Positions 18,367 through 27,403 of a stretch of DNA of 64,000 bases are shown piece after piece (the first letter of the stretch is position 1; the number at the start of each line of letters is the position of its first letter). The stretch spans positions 1,984,001 through 2,048,000 of the forward strand of contig OZ245996.1 in assembly GCA_965230205.1 (NCBI GenBank), in the 5' to 3' direction. The DNA comes from CANLBN01 sp965230205. GTDB lineage: Bacteria; Pseudomonadota; Gammaproteobacteria; Pseudomonadales; Cellvibrionaceae. The position numbers were made by a program, and so were the translations under genes. The notes below the pieces were generated by a model. It did no database searches. It was not told the origin of the DNA and saw only the letters and a program-made list of their open reading frames with translations.

Positions 18367-18576
18367 TTACTGCTTATTATTTTGAAAATCATTTAAGGTA
18401 TTATGGACGATAACATCACATCGATGACCCGCAAATTCATAAATCGCCAGGCCAGTTTTTTCCATATGCTTTTCAAATACTTTTTGTAGCGCGCGCTTTG
18501 CCCTGCTATAACGGGTCTTTATCGTATTGATTGTATATCTAGCGATATGCGCAGTGTCGATAGCTAAAATTGGGCC
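18367..18576 (-). pseudogene. 3' remnant of an ECF sigma-70 factor gene
   Basis: Reading the minus strand down to the stop at 18367 gives a sigma-4-like helix-turn-helix end (YTINTIKTRYSRAKRALQ). It is followed by IYEFAGHRCDVIVHNTLN, a tail pattern I associate with some ECF-type RNA polymerase sigma factors. Only about 70 codons are convincing. Upstream the frame runs into the coding sequence of family copy 3, and regions sigma-2 and the sigma-2/4 linker are absent. This looks like a 5'-truncated gene fragment, perhaps left when the copy-3 gene arrived. Confidence 0.5.
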
Positions 18577-18782
18577 TAAAGATTTGCGACTTTTTTCTCT
18601 AAGCTTGCGGCTCTGGCGTATTCCAGGCCAAGGCGAAGTAAGCGCGCTTGGTCGTAAGTATTTAGGTCTGTTTTATTTGGCTGTACTTCCTCGGGGTTTG
18701 CCCAAGTGCCTGAAATTAACCTAACAGTAAAGCCGGTATCTTCTTCAATAATTATTCTATAGTCAGTGAAAAACCAGTTCAT
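18576..18782 (-). CDS. Small protein of an unknown five-copy family, copy 3
   Basis: 68 aa with a strong AGGAGG ribosome site eight bases before ATG. It has the family pattern in diverged form: MNWFFTDYRIIIEEDTGF, SGTWANPEEVQP and QARLLRLGLEYARAA. It is the shortest copy and ends at VANL. Its stop codon abuts the sigma-factor remnant. No targeting signal is seen. Function unknown. Confidence 0.72.
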   Translation of the reverse strand: MNWFFTDYRIIIEEDTGFTVRLISGTWANPEEVQPNKTDLNTYDQARLLRLGLEYARAASLEKKVANL

Positions 18783-18905
18783 GTGATTATCCTCCTATGT
18801 TTTGAAGTATTGTCACATAAGCCTTGTTCTATGAATGTAGGTTGTATCTGAAGTTAATGTAAGAGATGGATTACAGGAGGTAAAAAATTAAGAGTTTTAT
18901 AAAAA

Positions 18906-18942
18906 CTGATAAGGGTAAGTAGGGGGGCTTTACCCTTATCAG
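18906..18942 (-). terminator. Rho-independent terminator after family copy 4
   Basis: CTGATAAGGGTAA and TTACCCTTATCAG form a perfect 13-bp stem with an 11-nt loop. Read on the minus strand it is followed by TTTTTATAAAA, as expected 36 bp beyond the copy-4 stop. Confidence 0.8.
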
Positions 18943-18977
18943 CGACTACTTTTTGCAGGGGTTACAAGCTACTTTAT

Positions 18978-19244
18978 TTAGGAATAAGAATTCAATGCGA
19001 ATGTGTTTAACTTTTCTCTTCTATGAACCAATAAATCGATCAAGGAGCGTTTTTTTTTCTTGTCTTTTGAGTTGATAAAAGCAAAACCAGCTTTCATATA
19101 TTTAGCTTGCTCATGTGCACCCATATTTGCAGGGGCTTTGGGCTCAATACTAATAGGTTCTTTCCATGTACCATCCAGTAGAGATATTGCATAACCTGAT
19201 TGAGTCTCTTCAAGCATGGAATCAGTTAAAAAATGCCAATTCAT
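18978..19244 (-). CDS. Small protein of an unknown five-copy family, copy 4
   Basis: 88 aa, the longest copy. MNWHFLTDSMLEETQSGYAI, LLDGTWKEP, IEPKAPANM and HEQAKYMKAGFAF follow the family pattern; the extra C-terminus is basic (KDKKKKRS, HRREK). The ribosome site is weak. It has its own strong terminator, so it is transcribed separately from copy 3. Function unknown. Confidence 0.72.
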   Translation of the reverse strand: MNWHFLTDSMLEETQSGYAISLLDGTWKEPISIEPKAPANMGAHEQAKYMKAGFAFINSKDKKKKRSLIDLLVHRREKLNTFALNSYS

Positions 19245-19538
19245 TTTTGGTTTATCCCGAGTTAATTAATATTAATTGTCTTATTGGCAATTATCGTACC
19301 AACTAAATGTGAAGCTCATATTTCTGTCTATATCTATAAAAAACAGTATCAATACTGGCCGCTTTCGATAATTTCAGGCTTTCAAGCTATGATATCGTGG
19401 AGAAATATCAATTAATTTCAAGTTGGGGAGATAAATGTTGGTGCAAAAAGTGAGACCTAGTTCAAAAAAATAGACATTAAATCACTAAGAAGTGACGTTT
19501 TATGTCAGCTAGTGCCGGCTTTTGCATTGGAGATATCA

Positions 19539-19766
19539 TTAATAGCCAAATTCCGTAACGCTGGTGTATTTGAGCCTGTTAAGCATAAATGTTCTGGCAA
19601 ACTCTAAACCTAGCCTCAGATACCTAGCCTGTTCATGAGAGGGCATATCCATGGGGGCTTGTGGTTTGATATTTAAAGGTTCAACCCACGAGCCTGCCAA
19701 TAGGTGAATAACATACCCAGTTTGTGATTCTTCTACAGTGAAGTCAGTTGATAAAACCCAGCTCAT
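19539..19766 (-). CDS. Small protein of an unknown five-copy family, copy 5
   Basis: 75 aa, preceded by GTGGGA. MSWVLSTDFTVEESQTGYVI, LLAGSWVEPLNIKPQAP and HEQARYLRLGLEFART give the clearest consensus, closest to copy 4 in the middle (QTGY/QSGY, HEQA). No signal peptide or membrane segment. It is the first copy on the minus strand. Function unknown. Confidence 0.72.
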   Translation of the reverse strand: MSWVLSTDFTVEESQTGYVIHLLAGSWVEPLNIKPQAPMDMPSHEQARYLRLGLEFARTFMLNRLKYTSVTEFGY

Positions 19767-19953
19767 TTTCCCACTCTATTTCTCGTTGGTAGAAAGTTGA
19801 TTTAGGCGTCATTATGCAAGGCCCTTTGTTACGTCTCTGTAGGTCGCATCTGATTATTGTGTGAGAAATATCTGACAAAGGTTTTTTTAAGAAGAGTGGT
19901 GATCGGATAGGGAAAGTGGAAGGCGTAAAATAAGATAGAGCAAATAGAGAGGA

Positions 19954-19983
19954 ATGTGGCACATGCTAGAGGATGTGCCACAT
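19954..19983 (-). terminator. Hairpin after the SDR gene
   Basis: ATGTGGCACAT, 8-nt loop, ATGTGCCACAT: perfect 11-bp arms, 21 bp beyond the SDR stop on the minus strand. The following sequence is only moderately T-rich, so a terminator role is likely but not certain. Confidence 0.55.
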
Positions 19984-20004
19984 GGCAGAAAGTATTATTG
20001 TCGA

Positions 20005-20868
20005 CTACTCACCTATAAAATATTTTCTCGCTGTTGCTTGCTGTTTCAATCCATCAGGGTCACCTTGGGTTTTTAGTTGTGCAAAGTTCTCAGCCCATGT
20101 TGACGTTCTCGTTCTAAGGGGAGGGCGCTCACTGTTAGCAACCTCTATGACGACATCAGCAGCCTCCTCTGGCGTTTGATATAGGCCATCAGCACTCGCA
20201 TTATTTTGAGCATTGGCAATAAATTTTTGTAACACAGGTAAATAGTCGTCTTCCACCATTCCTCCCGTTTGTTCGATTTGATTTAGCACTGAAGCCGCAA
20301 ATTCAGACGTGATGCCGCCAGGTTCGACCAGTGAAAACTTTATGCCGAATGTCGGTTGAACATAAGTTGCCAAGGCTTCGGTATAACCTTCTGCTGCGAA
20401 CTTCGCGGCACAATAAAATTCATTAAACGGTTGGCCAACCAAACCACCAACAGAAGTCACGTTAATAATATGACCACTGCGTGCAGCACGCATATGAGGT
20501 AGCACTGCTTTAGTGCAGCGTACAACGCCCATATAGTTAACATCCATTACCCAATCCATTTCTTTCTCTGTGGCATGTTCGGTGGTTTTTACAAAGCCGA
20601 CGCCAGCGTTATTAACTAATATATCAATTTTGCCTTCTTGACGGATAACCTCGTCAATACAAGCCTGTACGCTGTTATTATCCTGCACGTCTAATTGTAA
20701 TAATTCGATAGCGAGATTTTTTTCAGCGATTTTTTCTTTTAATAAATCTGCTTTCTCTAAATTGCGCATAGTGGCGAATACTTTAAAGCCTTCCTCTGCC
20801 ATTTTTACAGCCAGTGCCAATCCTAATCCAGTCGATGTTCCCGTGATGACTACCGTTTTATTGTTCAT
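20005..20868 (-). CDS. Short-chain dehydrogenase/reductase
   Basis: 287 aa classical SDR. The NAD(P)-binding motif is TGTSTGLG (residues 10-17), NNAG is at about 86-89, and the catalytic Ser/Tyr/Lys are in NVTSVGG and YCAAK. The oxidoreductase substrate is unknown. It lies 56 bp downstream of the metallo-hydrolase on the same strand, and the pair is probably under the divergent TetR regulator. Confidence 0.9.
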   Translation of the reverse strand: MNNKTVVITGTSTGLGLALAVKMAEEGFKVFATMRNLEKADLLKEKIAEKNLAIELLQLDVQDNNSVQACIDEVIRQEGKIDILVNNAGVGFVKTTEHATEKEMDWVMDVNYMGVVRCTKAVLPHMRAARSGHIINVTSVGGLVGQPFNEFYCAAKFAAEGYTEALATYVQPTFGIKFSLVEPGGITSEFAASVLNQIEQTGGMVEDDYLPVLQKFIANAQNNASADGLYQTPEEAADVVIEVANSERPPLRTRTSTWAENFAQLKTQGDPDGLKQQATARKYFIGE

Positions 20869-20924
20869 TAAGAATTCCTCTTTATTGCATTAAATAATGG
20901 TTAAGTTTTTTGTGATAGCAGCGC

Positions 20925-22064
20925 CTAATGTTCTCCAAGTAAGGCTGTCGTTAATGGTTCTTGAGGTAGCATGCGTTGCCACCATCGTTGATTCTTTCTC
21001 GGTTGATTCAGTAACAGTGCTTCGCCCATAATGGGGGTGGCAATCGTGACATTCTTTTCTGCAGCGGCTGCAGTAATGCGTTCGAAAGGTTCATACCAAG
21101 GGTGTAGAGCTAGATCGAAAGTGCCGTTGTGGATAGGCATTAATACTTTGCCCTTTAGATCAATATGAGCTTGAACACTTTCTTCGGGAAGCATATGAAT
21201 ATCTGGCCAATTAATATCGTAAGCACCGGTTTCCATCATGGTGATATCGAAAGGCCCAAAGCGCTCGCCAATTAATTTGAAGCCATCAAAATAACCACTG
21301 TCACCACTGAAGAACAAACTGTGCTTATCGGTTTTAATGACCCAGGATGCCCACAAGGTTTCATTTCCGTCAAACAGCCCGCGCCCAGAAAAATGTTGCG
21401 CAGGTGTTGCTGTAAAGTTTACATCGCCGACTTGTAAGGTTTGCCACCAATCCAGTGAGTGAATTTTTTCTGCGGGAATGCCCCATGACGTGAGGTGATT
21501 ATCAACACCGAGTGGAACAATAAAGTGCGCGACTTTTTCGTTAAGCTGTTTAATACTTTGTTTGTCGAGATGATCGTAGTGATCATGAGAAATAATCACC
21601 CCCTCAATATCCGGCAAGTTATTCAGGTCTAACGGTACAGAGTGAAACCGTTTTGGCCCCATCCATTGCACAAACGAGGCTCTCTTAGAAAATACAGGGT
21701 CAATTAACCACACCTTGCCTTGTAGCTTGAGCAAAATAGACGAGTGACCTAAACGATATACCGCGTTTTCCGAATCCAAAGTGAGGCTGGCGGAGTTGAT
21801 AGGCTTTAAAGGTACTTGTGTTGGCACAGGGTCAACACGTTTTTCAAAAAGGTAGCGTTTTAAAATGCTGCCAAGCTTCGATAAATCCTGTTTGATCTCT
21901 GGATTGGCATTCACATAAGCCCCTTTTTCATAATGGCTGGAATCCAGGCGTGCACTCTCAATGTTATTACTCATATTCTCTTCTGCTGCTAACGATATAT
22001 TCATGGTGGCTAATGCTCCCGTTGCTAATAAGGCCCTTAGGCACATTCTCTTGACTGCTTTCAA
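20925..22064 (-). CDS. Metallo-beta-lactamase-fold hydrolase (UlaG/NAPE-PLD-like)
   Basis: 379 aa with an N-terminal hydrophobic segment resembling a signal peptide (CLRALLATGALATMNISLAAEE). The metal motif is SHDHYDHLD, with later ligands in TPAQHFSGR, FSGDSGYFDGF and the C-terminal MPIHNGTF. The order fits the beta-lactamase_2/NAPE-PLD-like hydrolases; the substrate is unknown. First gene of a two-gene unit with the SDR. Confidence 0.87.
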   Translation of the reverse strand: MKAVKRMCLRALLATGALATMNISLAAEENMSNNIESARLDSSHYEKGAYVNANPEIKQDLSKLGSILKRYLFEKRVDPVPTQVPLKPINSASLTLDSENAVYRLGHSSILLKLQGKVWLIDPVFSKRASFVQWMGPKRFHSVPLDLNNLPDIEGVIISHDHYDHLDKQSIKQLNEKVAHFIVPLGVDNHLTSWGIPAEKIHSLDWWQTLQVGDVNFTATPAQHFSGRGLFDGNETLWASWVIKTDKHSLFFSGDSGYFDGFKLIGERFGPFDITMMETGAYDINWPDIHMLPEESVQAHIDLKGKVLMPIHNGTFDLALHPWYEPFERITAAAAEKNVTIATPIMGEALLLNQPRKNQRWWQRMLPQEPLTTALLGEH

Positions 22065-22097
22065 TGTTCTGTCCTGTGCTTCTCTATAATCAAAATT

Positions 22098-22124
22098 ATG
22101 TAAACTATACTGTGCAGTTTACAT
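22098..22124. promoter_or_regulatory. Candidate TetR-family operator
   Basis: ATGTAAACT and AGTTTACAT are perfect 9-bp arms around a 9-nt centre, placed between the divergent hydrolase and TetR genes. A half-site (AGTAAACT) recurs about 15 bp on. This placement is typical for an autoregulating TetR protein. Confidence 0.65.
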
Positions 22125-22211
22125 TTTAAATTTGAAAAGTAAACTCCTTAGTGTAAAATATTTTCAGATTAGTGAATTAATCCAGTCAAACAGGCAAAAA
22201 GAGAGGCAAAA

Positions 22212-22820
22212 ATGGAAGGAAAGCGCACATTAAGTGACCAAAAGCGCGAAGATATTGTTAAGGCAGCAATTCAAGAGTTCGATAATAACGGTTTCCAAAA
22301 AACCAGCATGGACCAGGTCGCTAAAACGGCGAATGTCTCAAAACGTACGGTGTATAACCATTTCCCGAGTAAAGAAGCACTCTTTACCGAAATCACGGCC
22401 ATTATGTGGGAGCAGGGTCTGGCTGCTACGGCTTACCAATACCAACAAGAACTACCTCTTGATGTACAGCTAACCGCCATTGCCGAACAAGAGATGGCGC
22501 TGTTAAAGTCTTCTACCTTCATTAGCGTTTCCCGTCTTATCTTTGCTGAATGTTTTCATACCCCCGGCGCTGTCGATAAAGCCATGGCACAAATGGGCGA
22601 TGCAGAAAGTGGCTTAATTATCTGGCTCAAAGAAGCCTGTGCTGATAAACGCTTAAACATACCGGATATCCATATAGCGTCATCACAATTTTATGGCTTA
22701 CTGAAATCTGTTGCCTTTTGGCCGCAAGTCGTTGGTTATGGTGCCTACCCAGAAGGAGAACAATATAGAGAATTGGTCGACTCATCCGTTGCGATGTTTT
22801 TAAAACAGTATGAGGCCTAG
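22212..22820 (+). CDS. TetR-family transcriptional regulator
   Basis: 202 aa with a GAGAGG ribosome site. The N-terminal helix-turn-helix is clear (MDQVAKTANVSKRTVYNHFPSKEALF, about residues 33-58, split here by description); the remainder is a ligand-binding/dimer domain of the AcrR_C-like type. Divergent from the hydrolase-SDR pair, which it probably represses through the palindrome at 22098-22124. The ligand is unknown. Confidence 0.9.
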   Translation: MEGKRTLSDQKREDIVKAAIQEFDNNGFQKTSMDQVAKTANVSKRTVYNHFPSKEALFTEITAIMWEQGLAATAYQYQQELPLDVQLTAIAEQEMALLKSSTFISVSRLIFAECFHTPGAVDKAMAQMGDAESGLIIWLKEACADKRLNIPDIHIASSQFYGLLKSVAFWPQVVGYGAYPEGEQYRELVDSSVAMFLKQYEA

Positions 22821-23015
22821 TGATGGGTTTACGGTAGCTTTTGCACAAGCTGCCTTTTAATTTGCGCCAGCCACTTCTCAAAAGGAATCAATACATTTTT
22901 AGCAGCCGTTAACATTGATGAGGTATCAAATTCATTAATGATGTTAAGTCGAATTAACTTTTGCCCTTAAAATATACCTATTGCACCCAAGAGGAATTTA
23001 GGAGTAGAATCGCGC

Positions 23016-23185
23016 CCGAATACGGTTTTCTTAATCGAGATTAAAAGGGAACACGGTGTAGAACCGTGGCTGCCCCCGCAACTGTAAACAGAGAGTATCA
23101 ACTTCTTATACCACTGGGAAACCGGGAAGGTGAGTTGAATGCATTGACCTGTGAGCCAGGAGACCTGCCGTGTGAATCATCACCT
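23016..23185 (+). ncRNA. Cobalamin (B12) riboswitch
   Basis: Conserved cobalamin-aptamer blocks appear in order: AAAAGGGAACACGGTG, GGCTGCCCCCGCAACTGTAA, CCACTGGGAAACCGGGAAGG, and the B12 box GAGCCAGGAGACCTGCC at about 23153-23169. It lies about 210 bp upstream of btuB. The following sequence has a long possible stem (CGGATT near 23214 with AATCCG near 23266) that may be the expression platform. B12 binding would switch the uptake operon off. Confidence 0.95.
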
Positions 23186-23394
23186 ACCACCGAACGGGGC
23201 GTTCGCTGTGGGACGGATTATTCCGCAACGGTGATAATAATATTTATTATTGTTGCTGGAGCGAATCCGTGTGAAGGTTTTCATTGTCTTCCCATGCTTC
23301 CCCTCTGCTACGTTTATGCATATCACAAGATATATCGCTTGTGATGAGGTTTTTTCGTGTCCAGCTTTTACACCCAGATTTTTAGGAGCGGATC

Positions 23395-25290
23395 ATGCAA
23401 ACCTTTAGCCATTTTTTTATAAAAAACGTATTAATAATGAGCTTGATAACACCGATGGTGATACAAGCGAATGAATTAAAAAAAGAAGAACTTCAAAAAA
23501 TTGTAGTGAGTGCGTCTCTCGTTGAAACCCCTCGTGAAGCTTCAGGTAGTGCTGTAACGGTTTTGGGTGCCGATTATCTTGAGGAAAATAAAATTCGAAT
23601 CGTTTCTGATGCACTGCGAGATGTTCCTGGTTTAGCCGTTAATCGTTCAGGTGGGGTTGGCTCTTTAACACAAGTACGCATTAGAGGGGCTGAAGGTAAT
23701 CAGACTTTAGTGTTGATTGATGGCATTGAAGTAAATGATGTTGCCTCAGGCTCTGAGTTCGACTTCGCCGATTTAATTAATCTCAACGTTGAGCGCATAG
23801 AAGTCTTAAGGGGAGCTCAAAGTGCGTTGTGGGGCAGTGATGCGATGGGTGGTGTTATTAATATTGTGACTAAAAAAGGAGAGGGGCCCCTAAATGGCCG
23901 CATCAGTGTAGAAGAGGGGAGTCTTAGTTCCCATCAACAAAGTTTTAACGTAAATAGTGGTTCCAATAGATATCATTTTTCACTAAGCGGTAAACAATTT
24001 GATACTGATGGTATTTCTATTGCGAATGAAGATCGTGGTAACACAGAAAAAGATGGCTATAGCAATACCAGTGTGAATATGAAAGCAGGTGTAAAACCAA
24101 TGGACAATGTTTCACTGGATATTGCGCTACGCTATGTCGAGGCCGAAAGGGATACCGATGCTTTTGTTGGGGGTGTCGGCGCCACTGATGCGGATGGCTT
24201 TTCAGAAAAAAGGCAAAAATTTGGTAAATTCTCAGCTAATGTAGCCACCTTAGATGATCAGTGGTTACATAAACTGGAATACTCTTATGGTGATACAGAC
24301 AACAAATCGTTTGGTGGCTTTGACTTTTTTAGCCAGGGAGAAAAGCGAAAAGTAAATTACCAAACCGATTTTTTTCTTAACCGCGAGCGATTAAAGCAGC
24401 GGTTGACCCTAGCGGCTGAGCGCGAAGAGGAAACCTTTGCTAGTCAGAATGCTTTTTCTGATGTGGATCGAACCATAAAAGTCTCAGGGTTTATTGCTGA
24501 ATATGGCATTAATATCAATGATATTTTTTACTCAACGATTGCTGCTCGTCATGATGATAGTAGCCTCTTTGAAAATACTGATACCTATCGCCTGACGCTG
24601 GCGAGTTGGCTGACTGAGAATATTCGCAGTCATGCTAGTATTGGAACCGGTATTAAGAATCCAACAGCATTTGAGCTTTTTGGCAGCAGTGCGAATTTTA
24701 CGGGTAACGCTGATTTGCGACCTGAAGAAAACTCTACATGGGATGCTGGTATTGAATATTACTTTGAATCCATTGATGGTTATATTGACCTAACCTATTT
24801 TTACAGCGACGTTGATAATTTGATTATTGGCTCTGGTACTACCTCCGTAAATCAATCCAGTGATTCTACGATCGAAGGCATTGAGTTGAGTGCAGTGCTG
24901 CGCCCTTCTAATGATTTTCGTATTAATGCAAATTATACCTATACCGATACCAATGATGGCGATGGCAATGAACTGGTGCGTCGGGCCAAACATATCGCGA
25001 GTATCAATAGTAGTTATCTTTTTTCTGATCGCAAAACACAATTAACCGGTGGCATACAGTACAACGGCAAACAAGATGATTTTGAGTTTGATGCATTTTT
25101 TAATCGTACCCAAGTAACACTTGATGATTACACCTTAGTGAATGTTGCTCTAAGCCATAAAGCTTCTGACTCTATTGAGCTGTACGCGCGTATCGATAAT
25201 CTCTTCGATGAAGAATACGAAGAAGTATTAACTTACGGCACACCGGGTATAAACGGCACAATAGGTGTTAGTATTAAAGGTGATTTGTAA
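23395..25290 (+). CDS. btuB: TonB-dependent vitamin B12 outer-membrane receptor
   Basis: 631 aa. Signal peptide to about residue 25 (QANE), TonB-box-like QKIVVSAS near 36-43, then a plug domain (VRIRGAEGNQTLVLIDG, RIEVLRGAQSALWGSDAMGGVINIVTKK) and a beta-barrel ending in VSIKGDL. The upstream cobalamin riboswitch and downstream btuF/C/D genes assign it to B12 import. The ribosome site is AGGAG. Confidence 0.95.
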   Translation: MQTFSHFFIKNVLIMSLITPMVIQANELKKEELQKIVVSASLVETPREASGSAVTVLGADYLEENKIRIVSDALRDVPGLAVNRSGGVGSLTQVRIRGAEGNQTLVLIDGIEVNDVASGSEFDFADLINLNVERIEVLRGAQSALWGSDAMGGVINIVTKKGEGPLNGRISVEEGSLSSHQQSFNVNSGSNRYHFSLSGKQFDTDGISIANEDRGNTEKDGYSNTSVNMKAGVKPMDNVSLDIALRYVEAERDTDAFVGGVGATDADGFSEKRQKFGKFSANVATLDDQWLHKLEYSYGDTDNKSFGGFDFFSQGEKRKVNYQTDFFLNRERLKQRLTLAAEREEETFASQNAFSDVDRTIKVSGFIAEYGININDIFYSTIAARHDDSSLFENTDTYRLTLASWLTENIRSHASIGTGIKNPTAFELFGSSANFTGNADLRPEENSTWDAGIEYYFESIDGYIDLTYFYSDVDNLIIGSGTTSVNQSSDSTIEGIELSAVLRPSNDFRINANYTYTDTNDGDGNELVRRAKHIASINSSYLFSDRKTQLTGGIQYNGKQDDFEFDAFFNRTQVTLDDYTLVNVALSHKASDSIELYARIDNLFDEEYEEVLTYGTPGINGTIGVSIKGDL

Positions 25291-25302
25291 TACAGCAAAA
25301 CG

Positions 25303-26328
25303 ATGCAACTCAAGCCAAATAAAATAAAGGTTTTTGTATTTTCATTGCTTAAGCCTTATGTGCTGCTAGTAATTTTTTTACTGGCAGTTGTACTGGCAAG
25401 TACAGTATTGCTTTGGCCATTGGATATTCGCGTTCAATATTTTAACGAGGCGACGCTAAAACCTGTTCGCATTGAGGGCATCGGCTTTCCAAAAGTGTTA
25501 ACCGATGCAACAGGTGAGAAATACGTATTAAAAAAGCCTCCTCAGCGCATTGTCTCAGTCACGTTGGGGACGGATGAAATATTGTCGGCTTTAGTGGATC
25601 ATGAGCGCATTGTTGGGGTGACGTACTTAGCGGACGTCGTCAGCATGTCTAATATTCCTAATCAATACCCCACCCGTATTAAACGAATCCGCGGTGAGAT
25701 AGAAGAAATTCTCGCTTTAGAACCTGATTTAGTTTTTGTTGCCGGTTATACACGAGCAGAAACCGTACGTTTGTTATTAGGGGCAGGTATTCCTGTGGTT
25801 CGATTATCACAGTACAACTCATTGGCAGATATTGAAAAAAATATTATGACCATTGCAGAGGTGACTGATACGAATGAAAAAGCGTCAGCATTGATTAAAA
25901 GCCTAAGAGCAATCGTTGAAACAGTGCAAGAACAAGTGAGTCACGTCAAGACTCCCCGGGTACTGGTATACAACCTTCAAGGTTATACCTCAGGTGATAA
26001 TACAGTGATGGATGAAATCATTCGTCTCGCCGGAGGGTATAACGTCATGAGTGAAACAGGGGTTCAAGGCTCGCAAAAAATTAGTGAAGAAATGGCGATT
26101 GGGTTAGCGCCCGATGTCATCTTGATGTCCGGTTGGTCACCAGAAAATAAAGTAACACCTGCTGAGCAATTAATACAGCTTTCTGCCTGGCAATATGTGC
26201 CTGCGGTTGTTAACAACCGTGTCTATGACTTGAAAGGTGCATGGGTGTTGTCGGTCTCTCATTACAGTTGGAATGGAATAAGTGACGTGTCTGATTTATT
26301 GCATCCGTGCAATGTTAAAAAATGTTAG
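25303..26328 (+). CDS. btuF: Cobalamin ABC transporter substrate-binding protein, membrane-anchored
   Basis: 341 aa periplasmic-binding-protein type III fold (PPQRIVSVTLGTDEILSALV, EEILALEPDLVFVAG, LVYNLQGYTSG). It should deliver cobalamin to BtuCD. The N-terminus has a strong membrane helix (about residues 15-42) followed by about 45 residues before the domain, with no obvious cleavage site or lipobox. It therefore seems anchored in the inner membrane, unlike soluble E. coli BtuF. It starts 12 bp after btuB. Confidence 0.85.
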   Translation: MQLKPNKIKVFVFSLLKPYVLLVIFLLAVVLASTVLLWPLDIRVQYFNEATLKPVRIEGIGFPKVLTDATGEKYVLKKPPQRIVSVTLGTDEILSALVDHERIVGVTYLADVVSMSNIPNQYPTRIKRIRGEIEEILALEPDLVFVAGYTRAETVRLLLGAGIPVVRLSQYNSLADIEKNIMTIAEVTDTNEKASALIKSLRAIVETVQEQVSHVKTPRVLVYNLQGYTSGDNTVMDEIIRLAGGYNVMSETGVQGSQKISEEMAIGLAPDVILMSGWSPENKVTPAEQLIQLSAWQYVPAVVNNRVYDLKGAWVLSVSHYSWNGISDVSDLLHPCNVKKC

Positions 26329-26347
26329 TTGAAGAAAGGGATTCCTA

Positions 26348-27388
26348 ATGATTAGTCTTAGACAATTACCTATCAGCTTATTCGTGCTACTTACTCTGTT
26401 ATTGTTGCTAATGTTTATTGGGCTTTTTCAGGGGCCTGTTGATATTCCTCTGCATGCCACACTAAAAATGATAGGTCAGTGGTTAGGTTGGCCTGTTGAA
26501 CTTAATGGTGTTCCGGCCTGGATGTACAGTATTTTAGTGGATGTCCGTATGCCGCGTATTTTGGTCGGTGCAATGGCAGGTGCCTGCTTGGCTATTTGCG
26601 GTACCGTTATGCAAGGTATGTTTCGCAACCCCTTGGCTTCGCCTTCGATCTTGGGTGTATCATCCGGCGCTTCTTTGGGCGCAGTGCTAGCGCTTTATTT
26701 AGGGTTTGCATCCATTTCGATTTGGGCGCTGCCATTGTTTTCATTTCTGGGTGCGAGTTTAACCCTGCTAGTGGTTTATCGTATCGCCAGCCAGCGTGGG
26801 CAAATGTCTGTTGGTACTCTCTTGCTCGCCGGTGTTGCTATTGCTGCATTGAATACGGCTGCTTCGTCTTTAATTCTGGCGTTATCGCTCAATAATTGGG
26901 AAGTCGGAAGAATTATTGTTTACTGGACAATGGGAGGACTCGATGGCCGTACCTGGGACCATGTGTCACTCATTGTACCTTTCAGCATTGTGGGTATTAG
27001 CTTACTGTTGTTTTTTTCAAAGCATTTGGATGCGTTATTGCTGGGAGAAATCCATGCAGCATCCATTGGTGTTGATGTGGTTAACACTCGCCGGTGGTTA
27101 TTAATCATTACGTCATTGCTGGTTGGTGTCACCGTATCGGTGTGCGGTGGAATTGGTTTTATTGGCTTGGTCGTCCCGCATATTCTCCGGCTTATTTTAG
27201 GCCCCCATCACCGTTATTTATTGCCGGCGTCTGCCTTAGGGGGTGCAATTTGCCTCGTCGGTGCTGACCTTTTTTTGCGTACCGTATTGCCCGAAAAAGC
27301 AATTCCTCTAGGTGTGATTACTGCCGCATTAGGTGCGCCTTTCTTTTTATTTTTATTAATCAAAAAGCGTTGGACAATATCATTATAA
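26348..27388 (+). CDS. btuC: Cobalamin ABC transporter permease (FecCD family)
   Basis: 346 aa, about ten hydrophobic helices. FecCD-family motifs: VRMPRILVGAMAGACLAICG, GMFRNPLASPSILGVSSGASLGA (about residues 95-117) and GGIGFIGLVVPHILRLILG. It forms the membrane channel with the BtuD ATPase. It lies 20 bp after the binding-protein gene. Confidence 0.93.
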   Translation: MISLRQLPISLFVLLTLLLLLMFIGLFQGPVDIPLHATLKMIGQWLGWPVELNGVPAWMYSILVDVRMPRILVGAMAGACLAICGTVMQGMFRNPLASPSILGVSSGASLGAVLALYLGFASISIWALPLFSFLGASLTLLVVYRIASQRGQMSVGTLLLAGVAIAALNTAASSLILALSLNNWEVGRIIVYWTMGGLDGRTWDHVSLIVPFSIVGISLLLFFSKHLDALLLGEIHAASIGVDVVNTRRWLLIITSLLVGVTVSVCGGIGFIGLVVPHILRLILGPHHRYLLPASALGGAICLVGADLFLRTVLPEKAIPLGVITAALGAPFFLFLLIKKRWTISL

Positions 27389-27403
27389 GGTAAGGTTTAT
27401 AGT

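Noticed and set aside
19435..19471. Twelve-codon ORF with a GGGGAG site
   Set aside because: Too short and not recognisable; kept out of the annotation.
19744..19962. Minus-strand ORF overlapping the start of family copy 5
   Set aside because: No family similarity. It overlaps a gene with a clear conserved pattern and a better start.
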